Part shown: positions 22,894 through 31,777 of the stretch, piece by piece
How the letters are laid out: each line of letters starts with the position of its first letter
Numbering within the stretch: the stretch's first letter is position 1
Assembly: GCA_017381835.1 (NCBI GenBank)
Contig: JAFOBK010000018.1
Location: 1 to 48,829 of the forward strand
Reading direction: 5' to 3'
DNA: 48,829 nt
DNA from: Oscillospiraceae bacterium
GTDB lineage: Bacteria > Bacillota_A > Clostridia > Oscillospirales > Oscillospiraceae
The notes under the pieces: model-generated
Databases searched by the model: none
Seen by the model: the letters and a program-made list of their open reading frames with translations, nothing else
Told to the model about the DNA's origin: nothing
Translations under genes and position numbers: made by a program

Positions 22894-23784
22894 ATGGAAA
22901 GACAAAACCGAAAAGGCTGGCTCTACTTATTGCCGGCGATTGCGTTCCTGGGTGCCTTTATGGTCTATCCCCTGGTGGACGTATTCATCTACTCTCTGGA
23001 AGAAGGTTTTAACTTTGCTTCCCAGTCCTTCTCCGGCGTGGGCCTTTATAATTATTCCTATGTGCTCCACGATCCCTATTTCCTCCAGGCGGTGAAGAAT
23101 ACCTTCATCCTGGTTATGATCACGGTGCCGCTGTCTACCGGCCTGGCTCTGCTGATCTCTGTGGGTCTGAGCTCCATTCAGAAACTGCGGGAGTGGTTTC
23201 AGACCATCTACTTCCTGCCCTATGTGACCAATACTTTGGCAGTAGGCCTGGTGTTTATGATCCTCTTTAAGAAGACCCCCTACACCGATGGCCTGGCCAA
23301 TCTGATCCTGGGTTGGTTTGGCGCTGCGCCCATTGATTTTATTGACGGCCCCTACTGGGCAAAGATGTTCGTGCTGTGTTTCTACACGGTTTGGGTGGTT
23401 ATGCCCTTCAAGGTGCTGATCCTCACCAGCGCTCTGGCCTCTGTCAACGAGCAGTACTACCAGGCGGCTAAGATCGACGGCACTTCCAAGTGGCGTACCT
23501 TTGCAAGAATCACACTGCCCATGATCTCTCCCACGCTGTTTTATCTGATCATCACCGGCTTCATCGGCGCTTTCAAAGCCTATTCCGATGCAGTGGCACT
23601 CTTTGGCACGGATCTTAACAGCGCAGGTATGAATACCATTGTAGGCTATGTCTATGATATGCTCTACGGAAGCTCCGGCGGTTATCCCAGCTATGCTTCC
23701 GCAGCGGCGATCATTCTGTTCGCAATCGTTTTGACCATCACTTGCATCAATCTGATGGTCAGCAAGAAGCATGTGCATTATTGA
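22894..23784 (+). CDS. Carbohydrate ABC importer permease 1 (MalF/UgpA type)
   Basis: A 296-residue inner-membrane permease with six helices (first about 10-32: YLLPAIAFLGAFMVYPLVDVF). The EAA loop that contacts the ATPase is QAAKIDGTSKWRTFARITLP near 192-211. Start at 22894 is preferred to 22843, which lies inside the ATPase gene; GAGGAGG at 22882-22888 is the ribosome site. Partner of the permease that starts 10 bp later. Confidence 0.93.
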   Translation: MERQNRKGWLYLLPAIAFLGAFMVYPLVDVFIYSLEEGFNFASQSFSGVGLYNYSYVLHDPYFLQAVKNTFILVMITVPLSTGLALLISVGLSSIQKLREWFQTIYFLPYVTNTLAVGLVFMILFKKTPYTDGLANLILGWFGAAPIDFIDGPYWAKMFVLCFYTVWVVMPFKVLILTSALASVNEQYYQAAKIDGTSKWRTFARITLPMISPTLFYLIITGFIGAFKAYSDAVALFGTDLNSAGMNTIVGYVYDMLYGSSGGYPSYASAAAIILFAIVLTITCINLMVSKKHVHY

Positions 23785-23794
23785 GGTGGCAGTT

Positions 23795-24646
23795 ATGGAA
23801 AACAAACAACTCAAAACCAAAGCTGCCATGGGGAAGGGTGTAGTCTATGCCCTGCTGGGTCTTTGGGCGCTGATCGTGCTGTTTCCCTTCTACTGGATGA
23901 TTTTGACTTCCGTAAAGAGCTACAGTTCTTACAACTCCGAGTTTATCCCCCAGTTGTTCACCCTGAGCCCCACCCTGCAGAACTATCTGGATGCTTTTAC
24001 CCAGGTACCTTTGGCGGACTATTTTCTGAACACCCTGATCTTTACCCTGGCAACCACCGCTGTGATGCTGGTGGTGACGGTGCTGGCGGCCTTTGCCTTC
24101 TCCCGCATGAATTTTAAGGGCAGAGACCTGGTGTTTACCCTGTTTTTATCTCTCATGATGATCCCCAGCGAACTGGTGGTCATTACCAATTTTGTCACCA
24201 TCACGGAAATGAACCTGCGTAATTCCTTTATGGGTCTGATCTTGCCTTCCGTGACCTCTGTATTCTATATTTATCTGCTGAAAGAGAACTTTGCGCAGAT
24301 TCCTGATGAGCTGTACTACGCAGCCAAGGTGGACGGTACTTCCGACTTCCGGTATCTAACCAAGGTGCTGATCCCCATCTGCCGTCCTACCATTATTACC
24401 ATCACCATTTTGAAGGTGATCGAGTGCTGGAACTCCTATGTGTGGCCCAGGCTCATCACCGACGATCCCAATTACTATCTGGTGTCCAACGGCATCCAGT
24501 TTATCCGGGAAAACGGCTTTGGCCGTGAGAACATCCCGGCAATGATGGCGGCGGTGGTGGTCATTTCCCTTCCTTTGATCATTCTGTTTCTGATTTTTAG
24601 AAAGAAGATCATGGAGGGCGTGGCAAGAGGAGGTACCAAGGGATGA
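23795..24646 (+). CDS. Carbohydrate ABC importer permease 2 (MalG/UgpE type)
   Basis: A 283-residue permease with six helices; the N-terminal LIVLFPFYWMILTSVKS segment is typical of the MalG group. EAA loop: AAKVDGTSDFRYLTKVLIP near 182-200. Start at 23795, with TGAGGTGG at 23783-23790 as the ribosome site. Its last 4 nt overlap the start of the binding protein gene, which shows translational coupling. Substrate is set by the binding protein and is unknown. Confidence 0.93.
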   Translation: MENKQLKTKAAMGKGVVYALLGLWALIVLFPFYWMILTSVKSYSSYNSEFIPQLFTLSPTLQNYLDAFTQVPLADYFLNTLIFTLATTAVMLVVTVLAAFAFSRMNFKGRDLVFTLFLSLMMIPSELVVITNFVTITEMNLRNSFMGLILPSVTSVFYIYLLKENFAQIPDELYYAAKVDGTSDFRYLTKVLIPICRPTIITITILKVIECWNSYVWPRLITDDPNYYLVSNGIQFIRENGFGRENIPAMMAAVVVISLPLIILFLIFRKKIMEGVARGGTKG

Positions 24647-26226
24647 AAAAAGTACTTTCTTTGATCCTGCTGCTGGCAATGGTCATTACCATGGGCGGCT
24701 GCCATGGCGCGGAAGTGCGCAATACCTTTGCTGTTCCTGAGGAATTTGATACTTCCCGCAATTACGAGATCTCTTTCTGGGCTAAGAACGATACCAATAT
24801 GACCCAGGTGGCCATCTACGAGAAGACCGTAGCGGATTTTGAGGCACTCTACCCCAATATCAAGGTAAACCTGCGGCTTTACACCGACTACGGCAAGATC
24901 TATAACGATGTGATCACCAATATTGCTACCGATACCACCCCTAATGTGTGTATCACCTATCCTGACCACATTGCTACCTATCTGATGGGTGCCAATTCTG
25001 TGGTTCCGTTGGATACGCTGTTTGACGATCCCAAGTATGGCCTGGGTGGCAGCGAAGTTCGGTTTGACGCGCCCACGGAAAAGGAGATCGTTCCCAAATT
25101 CCTGGAGGAGTGTCTGGTGAACGGCTACCACTATGCCATTCCCTATATGCGCTCCACGGAAGCATGTTATGTAAACAAGACTTTCGTAGAAAAGTTGGGT
25201 TATACCCTGCCGGAGACCCTGACATGGGACTTTGTGTGGGAAGTGTCCCAGGCAGCTACAGAGAAAAATCCTGATGGCACCTATAAGGTTAACGGGCAGA
25301 ATGTGCTGATTCCCTTCCTTTATAAGTCCACGGATAATATGATGATCCAGATGCTGCGGCAGCAGGAGGCAGGCTATTCCACGCCTAACGGTGAAATTGA
25401 GATCTTCAATGACACCACCAAGGAAATTCTCTACGATGTGGCCGCAGGTGCGGAAACCGGCGCCTTTTCTACCTTTAAGATCTCCAGCTACCCGGCAAAC
25501 TTCCTGAACGCAGGTCAGTGCATCTTCGCTGTGGACTCCACAGCTGGTGCTACCTGGATGGGCAGCGAAGCGCCGCTGATTGATATTGCGGAAGATAAGC
25601 TGGTGCATTTTGAAACGGAAGTTATGACGATCCCCCAGTACGATCCCCGGAATCCCCAGATGATCTCCCAGGGACCTTCCGTCTGTGTTTTTAATAAGGA
25701 AGATCCCCAGGAAGTGCTGGCATCCTGGCTCTTTGCCCAGTTCCTGCTGACCAATGCGGTGCAGATTGCCTACGCCCAGACCGAGGGCTACTGCCCCGTA
25801 ACCCTGAAAGCACAGAATACGGATGTGTATCAGGATTACCTGGCCCGGGAGGGTGAGGACAATGATCTGCATTATGAGGTGAAGCTGCAGGCCACCAAGC
25901 TGCTGCTTGATAATGTGGATAATACCTTCGTAACTCCGGTTTTCAACGGCTCTGCCTCTCTGCGTGATGCTGCCGGCGGCATGATCGAGAGCGTGACAAA
26001 GGCGATCAGGCGGAAAAAGGATGTCAATGAGGCCTTTCTCGCAGACCTGTTCCAGGAGATGACGGCACTGCATCATTTGGATGAAGCCGGTGCGGAAAAA
26101 ATGGCTGGCGGCGACCTTGGCCCGCTGCCTCCTACGGCGGTTGCCCTGCTCAGTGTCCTGGGCGGAAGTTGGGTGATTCTTGGAAGTTGCTTCCTTTATG
26201 GTAAATTAAAAAAGAAAAAACCGTGA
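24643..26226 (+). CDS. Extracellular solute-binding lipoprotein with C-terminal membrane helix
   Basis: A 527-residue family 1 solute-binding protein (usual length about 420-450). N-terminal lipoprotein signal MKKVLSLILLLAMVITMGGC with lipobox Cys20. Sugar-binding features: YEISFWAKNDTNMTQ near 42, FEALYPNIKVNLRLY near 67, PYMRSTEACYVNKTF near 165, WDFVWEVSQAATEKN. Anomalously it ends with a hydrophobic helix of about 20 residues (AVALLSVLGGSWVILGSCFL) and a KLKKKKP tail, i.e. a second membrane anchor with the tail predicted inside. It ends the ATPase-permease-permease-binding protein operon. Confidence 0.9.
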   Translation: MKKVLSLILLLAMVITMGGCHGAEVRNTFAVPEEFDTSRNYEISFWAKNDTNMTQVAIYEKTVADFEALYPNIKVNLRLYTDYGKIYNDVITNIATDTTPNVCITYPDHIATYLMGANSVVPLDTLFDDPKYGLGGSEVRFDAPTEKEIVPKFLEECLVNGYHYAIPYMRSTEACYVNKTFVEKLGYTLPETLTWDFVWEVSQAATEKNPDGTYKVNGQNVLIPFLYKSTDNMMIQMLRQQEAGYSTPNGEIEIFNDTTKEILYDVAAGAETGAFSTFKISSYPANFLNAGQCIFAVDSTAGATWMGSEAPLIDIAEDKLVHFETEVMTIPQYDPRNPQMISQGPSVCVFNKEDPQEVLASWLFAQFLLTNAVQIAYAQTEGYCPVTLKAQNTDVYQDYLAREGEDNDLHYEVKLQATKLLLDNVDNTFVTPVFNGSASLRDAAGGMIESVTKAIRRKKDVNEAFLADLFQEMTALHHLDEAGAEKMAGGDLGPLPPTAVALLSVLGGSWVILGSCFLYGKLKKKKP

Positions 26227-26243
26227 AATTTCCGTAAAAACCA

Positions 26244-26271
26244 TTGATTTTCCCAGAATGCGGAGTATAAT
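26244..26271 (+). promoter_or_regulatory. Promoter of the 26336 lipoprotein gene
   Basis: TTGATT at 26244-26249, 16-bp spacer, TATAAT at 26266-26271; the leader to the start codon is about 58 nt. Confidence 0.75.
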
Positions 26272-26335
26272 GTATTCATTCGTAAGGCAAAGGAAACTTT
26301 GCACCAATATAACGAAAAATAAGGAGAATTTAAAA

Positions 26336-27124
26336 ATGAAAAAGCTGATTGCTATGCTGCTGGCTCTGGTCATGGTTTGTGGCCTGGTTGCTTGCGGCCA
26401 GAAGGCACCTGAGGCTGCCCCCGAGACTCAGCCCGCTACTGAGGCTCCCACCGAAGCTCCCACTGAGGAAGCTACCGAGGCTCCCACTGAGGCAGAGGTC
26501 GAAGAGCCCGCTGCGGTGGTTGTTATGAACCATGAGGAGTACATGGCTGCTGAGCTGGATTCCGAAGTTGTCATCGAGACCTTCGTTCAGGGTCACCAGT
26601 CCTGGTGGGACAACAAGATCACCGTTTACTGCCAGAGCCCCGACGGCGCTTACTTCCTGTATGAGCTGGCTTGCTCCGAGGAAGACGCTGCTAAGATGGT
26701 TCCCGGCACCAAGATCCGCGTCACCGGCTACAAGGGCGAGTGGGCAGGCGAAGTTGAAGTTATGGACGGCACCTTCGAGTTCGTTGATGACGGCGAGACC
26801 TTCATCGCTGAGGCTCTGGATGTTACCGACCTGCTGACTTCCGAAGAGCTGATCGCTCATCAGAACGAGTTCGTTGCTTTCAAGGGCATGACCGTCAAGG
26901 CTATCGAGTACAAGAACGGCGAACCCGGCGATGACATCTACCTGACCCTGGAGAAGGACGGCGCTGAGTACAGCTTTTGCGTAGAAGTTTACCTGACCGG
27001 TCCCGACACCGCAGTTTACACCACTGTTGGTGAGCTGGCTGAGGGCGACGTTGTTGATGTTGAGGGCTTCCTGTACTGGTACGAGGGCATGAACCCCCAC
27101 ATTACCGCTATCGCAAAGATCTGA
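26336..27124 (+). CDS. Abundant lipoprotein with PTEA-rich linker, function unknown
   Basis: A 262-residue protein. Signal peptide MKKLIAMLLALVMVCGLVAC gives a lipobox Cys20. Residues about 24-60 are a low-complexity Pro/Thr/Glu/Ala linker built of APTEAPTEE-type repeats, as seen in surface lipoproteins. The rest is acidic and beta-rich, with MNHEEYMAAELDSEVVIETF, then GTKIRVTGYKGEWAGEVEV and a repeat-like EGDVVDVEGFLYWYEG; this resembles bacterial OB-fold (stress-associated or nucleic-acid-independent) lipoproteins but I cannot name it. Codon use is very biased (GCT, ACC, GAG), pointing to high expression. AAGGAG at 26321-26326 sets the start. It has its own promoter and terminator. Confidence 0.85.
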   Translation: MKKLIAMLLALVMVCGLVACGQKAPEAAPETQPATEAPTEAPTEEATEAPTEAEVEEPAAVVVMNHEEYMAAELDSEVVIETFVQGHQSWWDNKITVYCQSPDGAYFLYELACSEEDAAKMVPGTKIRVTGYKGEWAGEVEVMDGTFEFVDDGETFIAEALDVTDLLTSEELIAHQNEFVAFKGMTVKAIEYKNGEPGDDIYLTLEKDGAEYSFCVEVYLTGPDTAVYTTVGELAEGDVVDVEGFLYWYEGMNPHITAIAKI

Positions 27125-27129
27125 TAAAC

Positions 27130-27162
27130 AAATCCCACCTGCTTTGGTAGGTGGGATTTTAT
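27130..27162 (+). terminator. Terminator of the 26336 lipoprotein gene
   Basis: AAATCCCACCT at 27130-27140 pairs with AGGTGGGATTT at 27149-27159, then TATTT. Confidence 0.88.
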
Positions 27163-27172
27163 TTGCAAAGAA

Positions 27173-27201
27173 AAATCCCGGATGGAAGCCATCCGGGATT
27201 T
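27173..27201 (-). terminator. Terminator of the TRAP transporter operon
   Basis: A 13-bp perfect stem (27173-27185 with 27189-27201); on the minus strand it is followed by TTTTTCTTTG. Confidence 0.88.
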
Positions 27202-27206
27202 GTTAT

Positions 27207-29162
27207 TTAGACAGTTGCGATTTTGTTGTCGCGGAGCTTTTCCAACAGCTGGATCACAGCCACCAGAGCGACCAGCACAAGGCCGATCACATCGGTAACC
27301 AGACCGGGATAGATCAGAAGCAGACCGCCGGCAACGGAGAGGAGTCTTTCCCACCAGGAGGCCTTGCGGAACATGTAGCCTTCCAAACCGGAAGATACGC
27401 CGAACATACCGATGAGGGATGTGATGACGATCAGAATGACTTCGCCTGCAGTGGTATCAACAAACAGCATTGCAGGATTCAGCGCGAATACATAGGGAAC
27501 AATGAAGGCACCGATGGCCAGCTTGGTGGCCTGCAGAGCCGTCTTCATGGGATTGGCACCGGCAATAGCAGCGCCTGCATAGGCAGCCAGCGCAACGGGG
27601 GGAGTCAGGTCAGCAACGATGCCAAAATAGAATACAAAGAAGTGAGCAGCTACCATGGGAACACCCATACGCACCAAAATGGGAGCGCAGGTGGCAGCCA
27701 TAATGCAGTAGTTGGCAGTGGTGGGAACACCCATACCCAGGACGATGCAGCACAGCATAGTCAGAACCAGCGCAATGAACACCTTGCCGTTTGCCAGGGC
27801 AACAATGCCGTTGATCAGTACGTTGGCAAGACCGGTCATGGTGATGGTGCCGGCGATGATACCTGCAATACCGCAGGCGGCAGCTACGGTGATCATACCC
27901 TGACCGCCGGCAGCCAGTGCCTCCAGGAAGCGCTTGGGAGTCAGGCGGTTGTCCTTGTTGATAAGGCTTACCAAAATTGCCACAACGATGGCGATGGCTG
28001 CAGCGTAAGCAATGGAGCGGGCACTGGTGGATACCAGGTAAACCAGCAGGATCAGAGGCAGCAGCAGATAGACCTTTTTCAGAAGCGGCTTCAGCCGGGG
28101 CAGTTCTTCTTTGCTAAGACCCCGCAGACCCAGCTTCTTGGCCTCCAGATGGACGGTGATGAATACACCGGCAAAATACAGAACAGCAGGCAGAATGGCC
28201 TTCAGGGCAATCTGCGCATAGGGGATCTGCACATAGTCTGCCATCAGGAAGGCGGCAGCACCCAGAATGGGGGGCATGATCTGACCGCCGGTGGAAGCGG
28301 ATGCTTCCGCAGCGGCTGCAAACTCGGGCTTGTAGCCGGTCTTCTTCATCAGGGGAATGGTGACGGAACCGGAACCGACGGTATTGGCAACAGAAGAACC
28401 GGAAACCATGCCCTCAAAAGCGGAAGCCACAACAGCCACCTTAGCGGGACCACCGGAGAAGCGGCCAACCACGGCATTGGAGATCTGAATGAAGAAATCA
28501 CCGATGCCGGTACGCTCCAGGAACGCACCGAAGATGATGAAGACGCCGATGAACTTGGAGCAGACATTGACGGGAGTGGAGAAGATGCCTTCCTTGGTGT
28601 AGAAGATGGTTCTAACCAGCATGTTCAGGCGTCTGCCAAAGTTGGGATTGGACAGACCCCAAATCAGGGCATACAGCACGAAACAGCCAGCAACGATCAG
28701 AATGGGAAGACCCACACTGCGGCGGCAGACTTCAGCCAGGGCCAGAATGCCCACAATGCCGATAATGATCTGATACCATTCAAAATTGCTGCCCTGCTGG
28801 ATGATGTTGTAGGCATTGAAGGTGAAGTACAGGAATGCACCGGTACCCAAAATCATAGCGACAAAATCATACCAGGGCATGCAGTTGGTTTTCTGCGTGC
28901 CCTTCTTTGCAGGGAACACCAGGAAACCGACGAATACGATGCAGGCCATAAAAGAGGTCAGTCGAATCTCTTCCAGCCAGCTGGTCCACAGAGTGACATA
29001 GATAACGAACAGGGAAAACATTGCCAGGAGAAGGTTTACCACCAAACGGGGGGTGCCTTCCCAGACACGGGTGTTGGATTCCCGGTCATATTTTTTCATG
29101 ACCGCATCCAGGTCCATAGGCTCTGCCGTTTCCGGCGCAGCCTTTTTCTTAAAAAGTGCCAC
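27207..29162 (-). CDS. TRAP transporter fused permease (4TM/12TM type)
   Basis: A 651-residue membrane protein fusing the small DctQ-like (4 helices) and large DctM-like (about 12 helices) subunits, as usual with TAXI-type binding proteins. Motifs of the large subunit include ERTGIGDFFIQISNAVVGRFSGGPAKVAVVAS in two adjoining parts near 215-245, VANTVGSGSVTIPLMKKTGY, and GGQIMPPILGAAAFLMADY near 290. Uses an ion gradient instead of ATP. The C-terminus has three extra hydrophobic segments (about 545-640). It follows the TAXI binding protein gene with an 87-bp gap holding a large hairpin. AGGAGGG (minus strand, plus 29168-29174) is the ribosome site. Confidence 0.93.
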   Translation of the reverse strand: MALFKKKAAPETAEPMDLDAVMKKYDRESNTRVWEGTPRLVVNLLLAMFSLFVIYVTLWTSWLEEIRLTSFMACIVFVGFLVFPAKKGTQKTNCMPWYDFVAMILGTGAFLYFTFNAYNIIQQGSNFEWYQIIIGIVGILALAEVCRRSVGLPILIVAGCFVLYALIWGLSNPNFGRRLNMLVRTIFYTKEGIFSTPVNVCSKFIGVFIIFGAFLERTGIGDFFIQISNAVVGRFSGGPAKVAVVASAFEGMVSGSSVANTVGSGSVTIPLMKKTGYKPEFAAAAEASASTGGQIMPPILGAAAFLMADYVQIPYAQIALKAILPAVLYFAGVFITVHLEAKKLGLRGLSKEELPRLKPLLKKVYLLLPLILLVYLVSTSARSIAYAAAIAIVVAILVSLINKDNRLTPKRFLEALAAGGQGMITVAAACGIAGIIAGTITMTGLANVLINGIVALANGKVFIALVLTMLCCIVLGMGVPTTANYCIMAATCAPILVRMGVPMVAAHFFVFYFGIVADLTPPVALAAYAGAAIAGANPMKTALQATKLAIGAFIVPYVFALNPAMLFVDTTAGEVILIVITSLIGMFGVSSGLEGYMFRKASWWERLLSVAGGLLLIYPGLVTDVIGLVLVALVAVIQLLEKLRDNKIATV

Positions 29163-29196
29163 AGAAGCCCTCCTTTTTAGAAGAATGAAAAACTAT

Positions 29197-29230
29197 CAAT
29201 GGCTGCGGCGAGAAATCGCCGCAGCCATTG
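29197..29230 (-). promoter_or_regulatory. Intercistronic hairpin between TAXI binding protein and TRAP permease
   Basis: A 15-bp perfect stem (29197-29211 with 29216-29230, loop GAAA). On the minus strand it is followed by ATAGTTTTTC rather than a clean T run. It likely protects the upstream message or partly terminates it, giving more binding protein than permease. Confidence 0.75.
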
Positions 29231-29249
29231 TGTCAGACAGGGAAAAGAA

Positions 29250-30206
29250 TCAGCCTACGTTAACGGTAGCACCCTTTTCTGCGAAGTACTTAGCAGCACC
29301 TGCGTGGAAGGGAGCAGCCATACCACTGACAGCGTTCTCAATGCTCAGCTCGTTGCCCTTTGCGTTCTCAGCAGCGATATCGGCAGCATTGTCGAAGATA
29401 GCCTTGGTCAGGTTGTAGACATCATCCTCGGAAGCAGCAGCGTCAACAATCAGGGTAGCCTTAACAGTGACAGTGGTCACATCAGCATCCTGGCCGGGGT
29501 AGGTGCCAGCGGGGATGGAGTAAGTGGTGTAGAAGGGGCAGTCAGCCATGATTCTCTCAGCGATCTCGCCGTCGATGGGAACCAGGTATGCATCGTTGGT
29601 GGTGCACAGCTCGGTGATAGCGGGGGTGGGAGCGCCTGCAACGATGAATGCAGCATCAATCTTGCCGTCCTTCAGAGCGTCGGTGGAGTCAGCGAAGCTC
29701 TGGTACTGTGCGTTGATGTCGTTCTCGGTCAGGCCGGCAGCGGCCAGAACGTCAACAGCGTTGAAGTAAACACCGGAACCGGGAGCGCCGATGGAAACGG
29801 ACTTGCCTGCCAGGTCAGCGACAGACTTGATCTCGGGATCCATGGTGATCAGCTGAACAGCTTCTGCGTACAGACCGGCAACAACACGGAAGGAGTCGAT
29901 CTTGCCTTCGGACTCGAAGGAACGGGTGCCTTCCCAAGCGTAAGCCAGAACGTCGGACTGAACAGTACCCAGCTGGTAGTCACCGGCAGCGATGGACTGG
30001 ATGTTAGCCTTGGAGCCGTCGGTAGAAACGACAACGACGTCGATACCGGCATGGTTCTTAATGTACTGGCCCAGAACACCGCCGTAAGCATAGTAAGTAC
30101 CTGCAGTGCCGCCGGTGCCCATGGTCATTTTGGAAGCACCGCCGCCACATGCGGCCAGAGACAGCGCCAGAACCAGCGCCAAAATAATTGCAATCAACTT
30201 TTTCAT
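29250..30206 (-). CDS. TAXI-family TRAP transporter binding lipoprotein
   Basis: A 318-residue TAXI-type solute receptor. Lipoprotein signal MKKLIAIILALVLALSLAAC, then the typical opening MGTGGTAGTYYAYGGVLGQY, and GDYQLGTVQSDVLAYAWEG, DLAGKSVSIGAPGSGVYFNA, KDGKIDAAFIVAGAPTPAI. Binds an organic acid or amino acid outside the cell and passes it to the TRAP permease. Start at 30206, not 30269, because AGGAGG (plus 30215-30220) lies at the right distance. Very biased codon use indicates strong expression. Preceded by a promoter and an unusual inverted repeat. Confidence 0.93.
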   Translation of the reverse strand: MKKLIAIILALVLALSLAACGGGASKMTMGTGGTAGTYYAYGGVLGQYIKNHAGIDVVVVSTDGSKANIQSIAAGDYQLGTVQSDVLAYAWEGTRSFESEGKIDSFRVVAGLYAEAVQLITMDPEIKSVADLAGKSVSIGAPGSGVYFNAVDVLAAAGLTENDINAQYQSFADSTDALKDGKIDAAFIVAGAPTPAITELCTTNDAYLVPIDGEIAERIMADCPFYTTYSIPAGTYPGQDADVTTVTVKATLIVDAAASEDDVYNLTKAIFDNAADIAAENAKGNELSIENAVSGMAAPFHAGAAKYFAEKGATVNVG

Positions 30207-30227
30207 TTTCTTATCCTCCTTAGGTCT

Positions 30228-30248
30228 ATTTATCGCGAGACGATAAAT
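30228..30248 (-). promoter_or_regulatory. Inverted repeat between promoter and start of the TAXI gene, possible operator
   Basis: ATTTATCG-CGAGA-CGATAAAT, an 8-bp-arm perfect dyad, placed about 10 bp downstream of the -10 box and 8 bp upstream of the ribosome site. The position suits a repressor operator or a 5' mRNA hairpin. Confidence 0.6.
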
Positions 30249-30257
30249 AATGTCCCC

Positions 30258-30286
30258 ATTATACTGCAATCGTTTTGTAAAAGCAA
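30258..30286 (-). promoter_or_regulatory. Promoter of the TAXI-TRAP operon
   Basis: On the minus strand TTGCTT (plus 30281-30286), 17-bp spacer, TATAAT (plus 30258-30263). The 270 bp upstream, to the divergent SLH gene at 30559, are AT-rich, hold no gene I can support, and contain no convincing plus-strand promoter. Confidence 0.72.
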
Positions 30287-30558
30287 GAGGAAATTTTTAA
30301 TTTTTGCGGTATAAAGTGAATAAAAAAAGAAAAATACAAAAATACAATAGGAAAAAGTTCGATTTTCTCGCGAAAACGAGGAAAAGGCCTTTGTTTGGCA
30401 CAAAAAGATTTTCCACATATTGCGGACAAGTGTATGCGCACTATGCGCAAAATGGACATTTTGTGTCCTCAGACAGGCGAAAGAAGAGAGTGTTCTGTGC
30501 ATAATTTTGCACACCTTGGCAAACAATACCTGCGAACACAAAAACAGGAGGACGCAAT

Positions 30559-31743
30559 ATGCGAAAAGTTCGATACCTTTGTCTGGCTTTGGCCTGCACG
30601 ATTCTGCTGGGGCAGGCAATTCCGGCGATGGCAGCGGAAGTGGAATGCGACGCTGCCTACTGCTTTTCTGCCGGCGATTTTACCCAGGGAGAAGAACATC
30701 TGGCAGGCATTTGCATTACCGGTCTGCCTGCGGGCAGTACCGGCACGGTGATGCTGGGCAGCCGGGTGCTGAAAGAGGGCGATATTCTCACTGCCGACCA
30801 GGTAGCCCAGATGACCTTCCATCCACTGCAGACCCGGGAGGATAAGGTGGCAGAGGTAGTGTATCTGCCCATTTTTGAAAACCGTGTGGAACCTGCGGCA
30901 GTGATGGCACTGTCGATCCGGGGCAAGGAAAATAAGGCCCCCGTTGCCCAGGACAGCGCTTTGGAAACCTATAAAAACCTTAGCAATGAGGGAAAATTGA
31001 TGGCAATGGACCCGGAAGGTGAAATGCTCACCTATACCCTGGTGCGGCAGCCCCGTCGGGGTGCTGTGGAACTGGGTGAGGACGGAGGCTTCACCTATAC
31101 ACCCAAGAAAAACAAAGTAGGTGTGGATTCTTTCACTTATACGGCTACAGATCCTGCGGGAAATGTATCCCGGGAGGCTACGGTGACCGTGCAGATTCTG
31201 AAGCCTTCTGACGGGAAGCTGTATAAAGATACCCAGGGAATGGATTGCCGCTTCAGCGCCCAGTGGCTGCGCAGTACGGGACTGTTTTCCGGGGAACAGA
31301 TTGGTGGAGAGCCCTGCTTCTTCCCGGAGAAAACGGTGAGCCGGGGTGAGTTTCTCTCCATGCTGGTGAATTTACTGGAGATTCCCGTGGAAGAGGCAGA
31401 CGCACCTGCCTGGGTGCAGCCTTATTTGGATGCGGCGATCCGATCCGGCCTGGTATCCGGCTGGCAGCAGGAGAGCTTTAATATGAGCGAGCCCATTACC
31501 GGTGCGGAAACAGCGGTGGCGCTTCAGAATGCGCTGGATCTGCCCGCCGGACATGAGGAAATGGCCTATGGTGAGGAGGTACCTGCCTGGGCAGCCACTT
31601 CGCTGGCGGTGATGGCGCAAAACGGTGTGGAACTGGAAGCATTTGAAGCGATGACCCGGGGGGAGATTGCAAATATTCTCTATCAGACCAGCCGTATGGC
31701 CGTCGGCGCACCCGGTATGATGGTTTTCAATATGCAGGAATAA
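30559..31743 (+). CDS. Secreted surface protein with cadherin-like/Ig-like repeat and SLH region
   Basis: A 394-residue exported protein. Signal peptide of about 26 residues ending AIPAMA-A. Residues 35-125 look like a degenerate cadherin/VCBS-type module. Residues about 130-215 form a clear one: LSNEGKLMAMDPEGEMLTYT, then GAVELGEDGGFTYTPKKNK, VGVDSFTYTATDPAGNVS. The C-terminal ~170 residues read as three S-layer homology repeats (VSRGEFLSMLVNLLEI, ITGAETAVALQNALDLP, MTRGEIANILYQTSR), which would tether the protein to cell-wall polysaccharide. CAGGAGG at 30546-30552 sets the start. Function beyond wall attachment unknown. Confidence 0.82.
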   Translation: MRKVRYLCLALACTILLGQAIPAMAAEVECDAAYCFSAGDFTQGEEHLAGICITGLPAGSTGTVMLGSRVLKEGDILTADQVAQMTFHPLQTREDKVAEVVYLPIFENRVEPAAVMALSIRGKENKAPVAQDSALETYKNLSNEGKLMAMDPEGEMLTYTLVRQPRRGAVELGEDGGFTYTPKKNKVGVDSFTYTATDPAGNVSREATVTVQILKPSDGKLYKDTQGMDCRFSAQWLRSTGLFSGEQIGGEPCFFPEKTVSRGEFLSMLVNLLEIPVEEADAPAWVQPYLDAAIRSGLVSGWQQESFNMSEPITGAETAVALQNALDLPAGHEEMAYGEEVPAWAATSLAVMAQNGVELEAFEAMTRGEIANILYQTSRMAVGAPGMMVFNMQE

Positions 31744-31749
31744 AAAATG

Positions 31750-31772
31750 CCCCCAACCTTTCGGTTGGGGGA
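31750..31772. terminator. Bidirectional terminator between the SLH gene and thiT
   Basis: CCCCCAACC at 31750-31758 and GGTTGGGGG at 31763-31771. T run on the minus strand (plus AAAAAA at 31742-31747) ends thiT; the plus side is weaker. Confidence 0.8.
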
Positions 31773-31777
31773 AATTC

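Noticed and set aside
24475..26076. Long minus-strand open frame of 533 codons.
   Set aside because: It is antisense to the solute-binding protein gene, with no ribosome site or recognisable domain.
27144..29180. Long plus-strand open frame of 678 codons.
   Set aside because: It is antisense to the TRAP permease, whose family motifs are clear. The frame is open because of codon bias; its Gln/Gly/Asn/His-rich product looks like nothing real.
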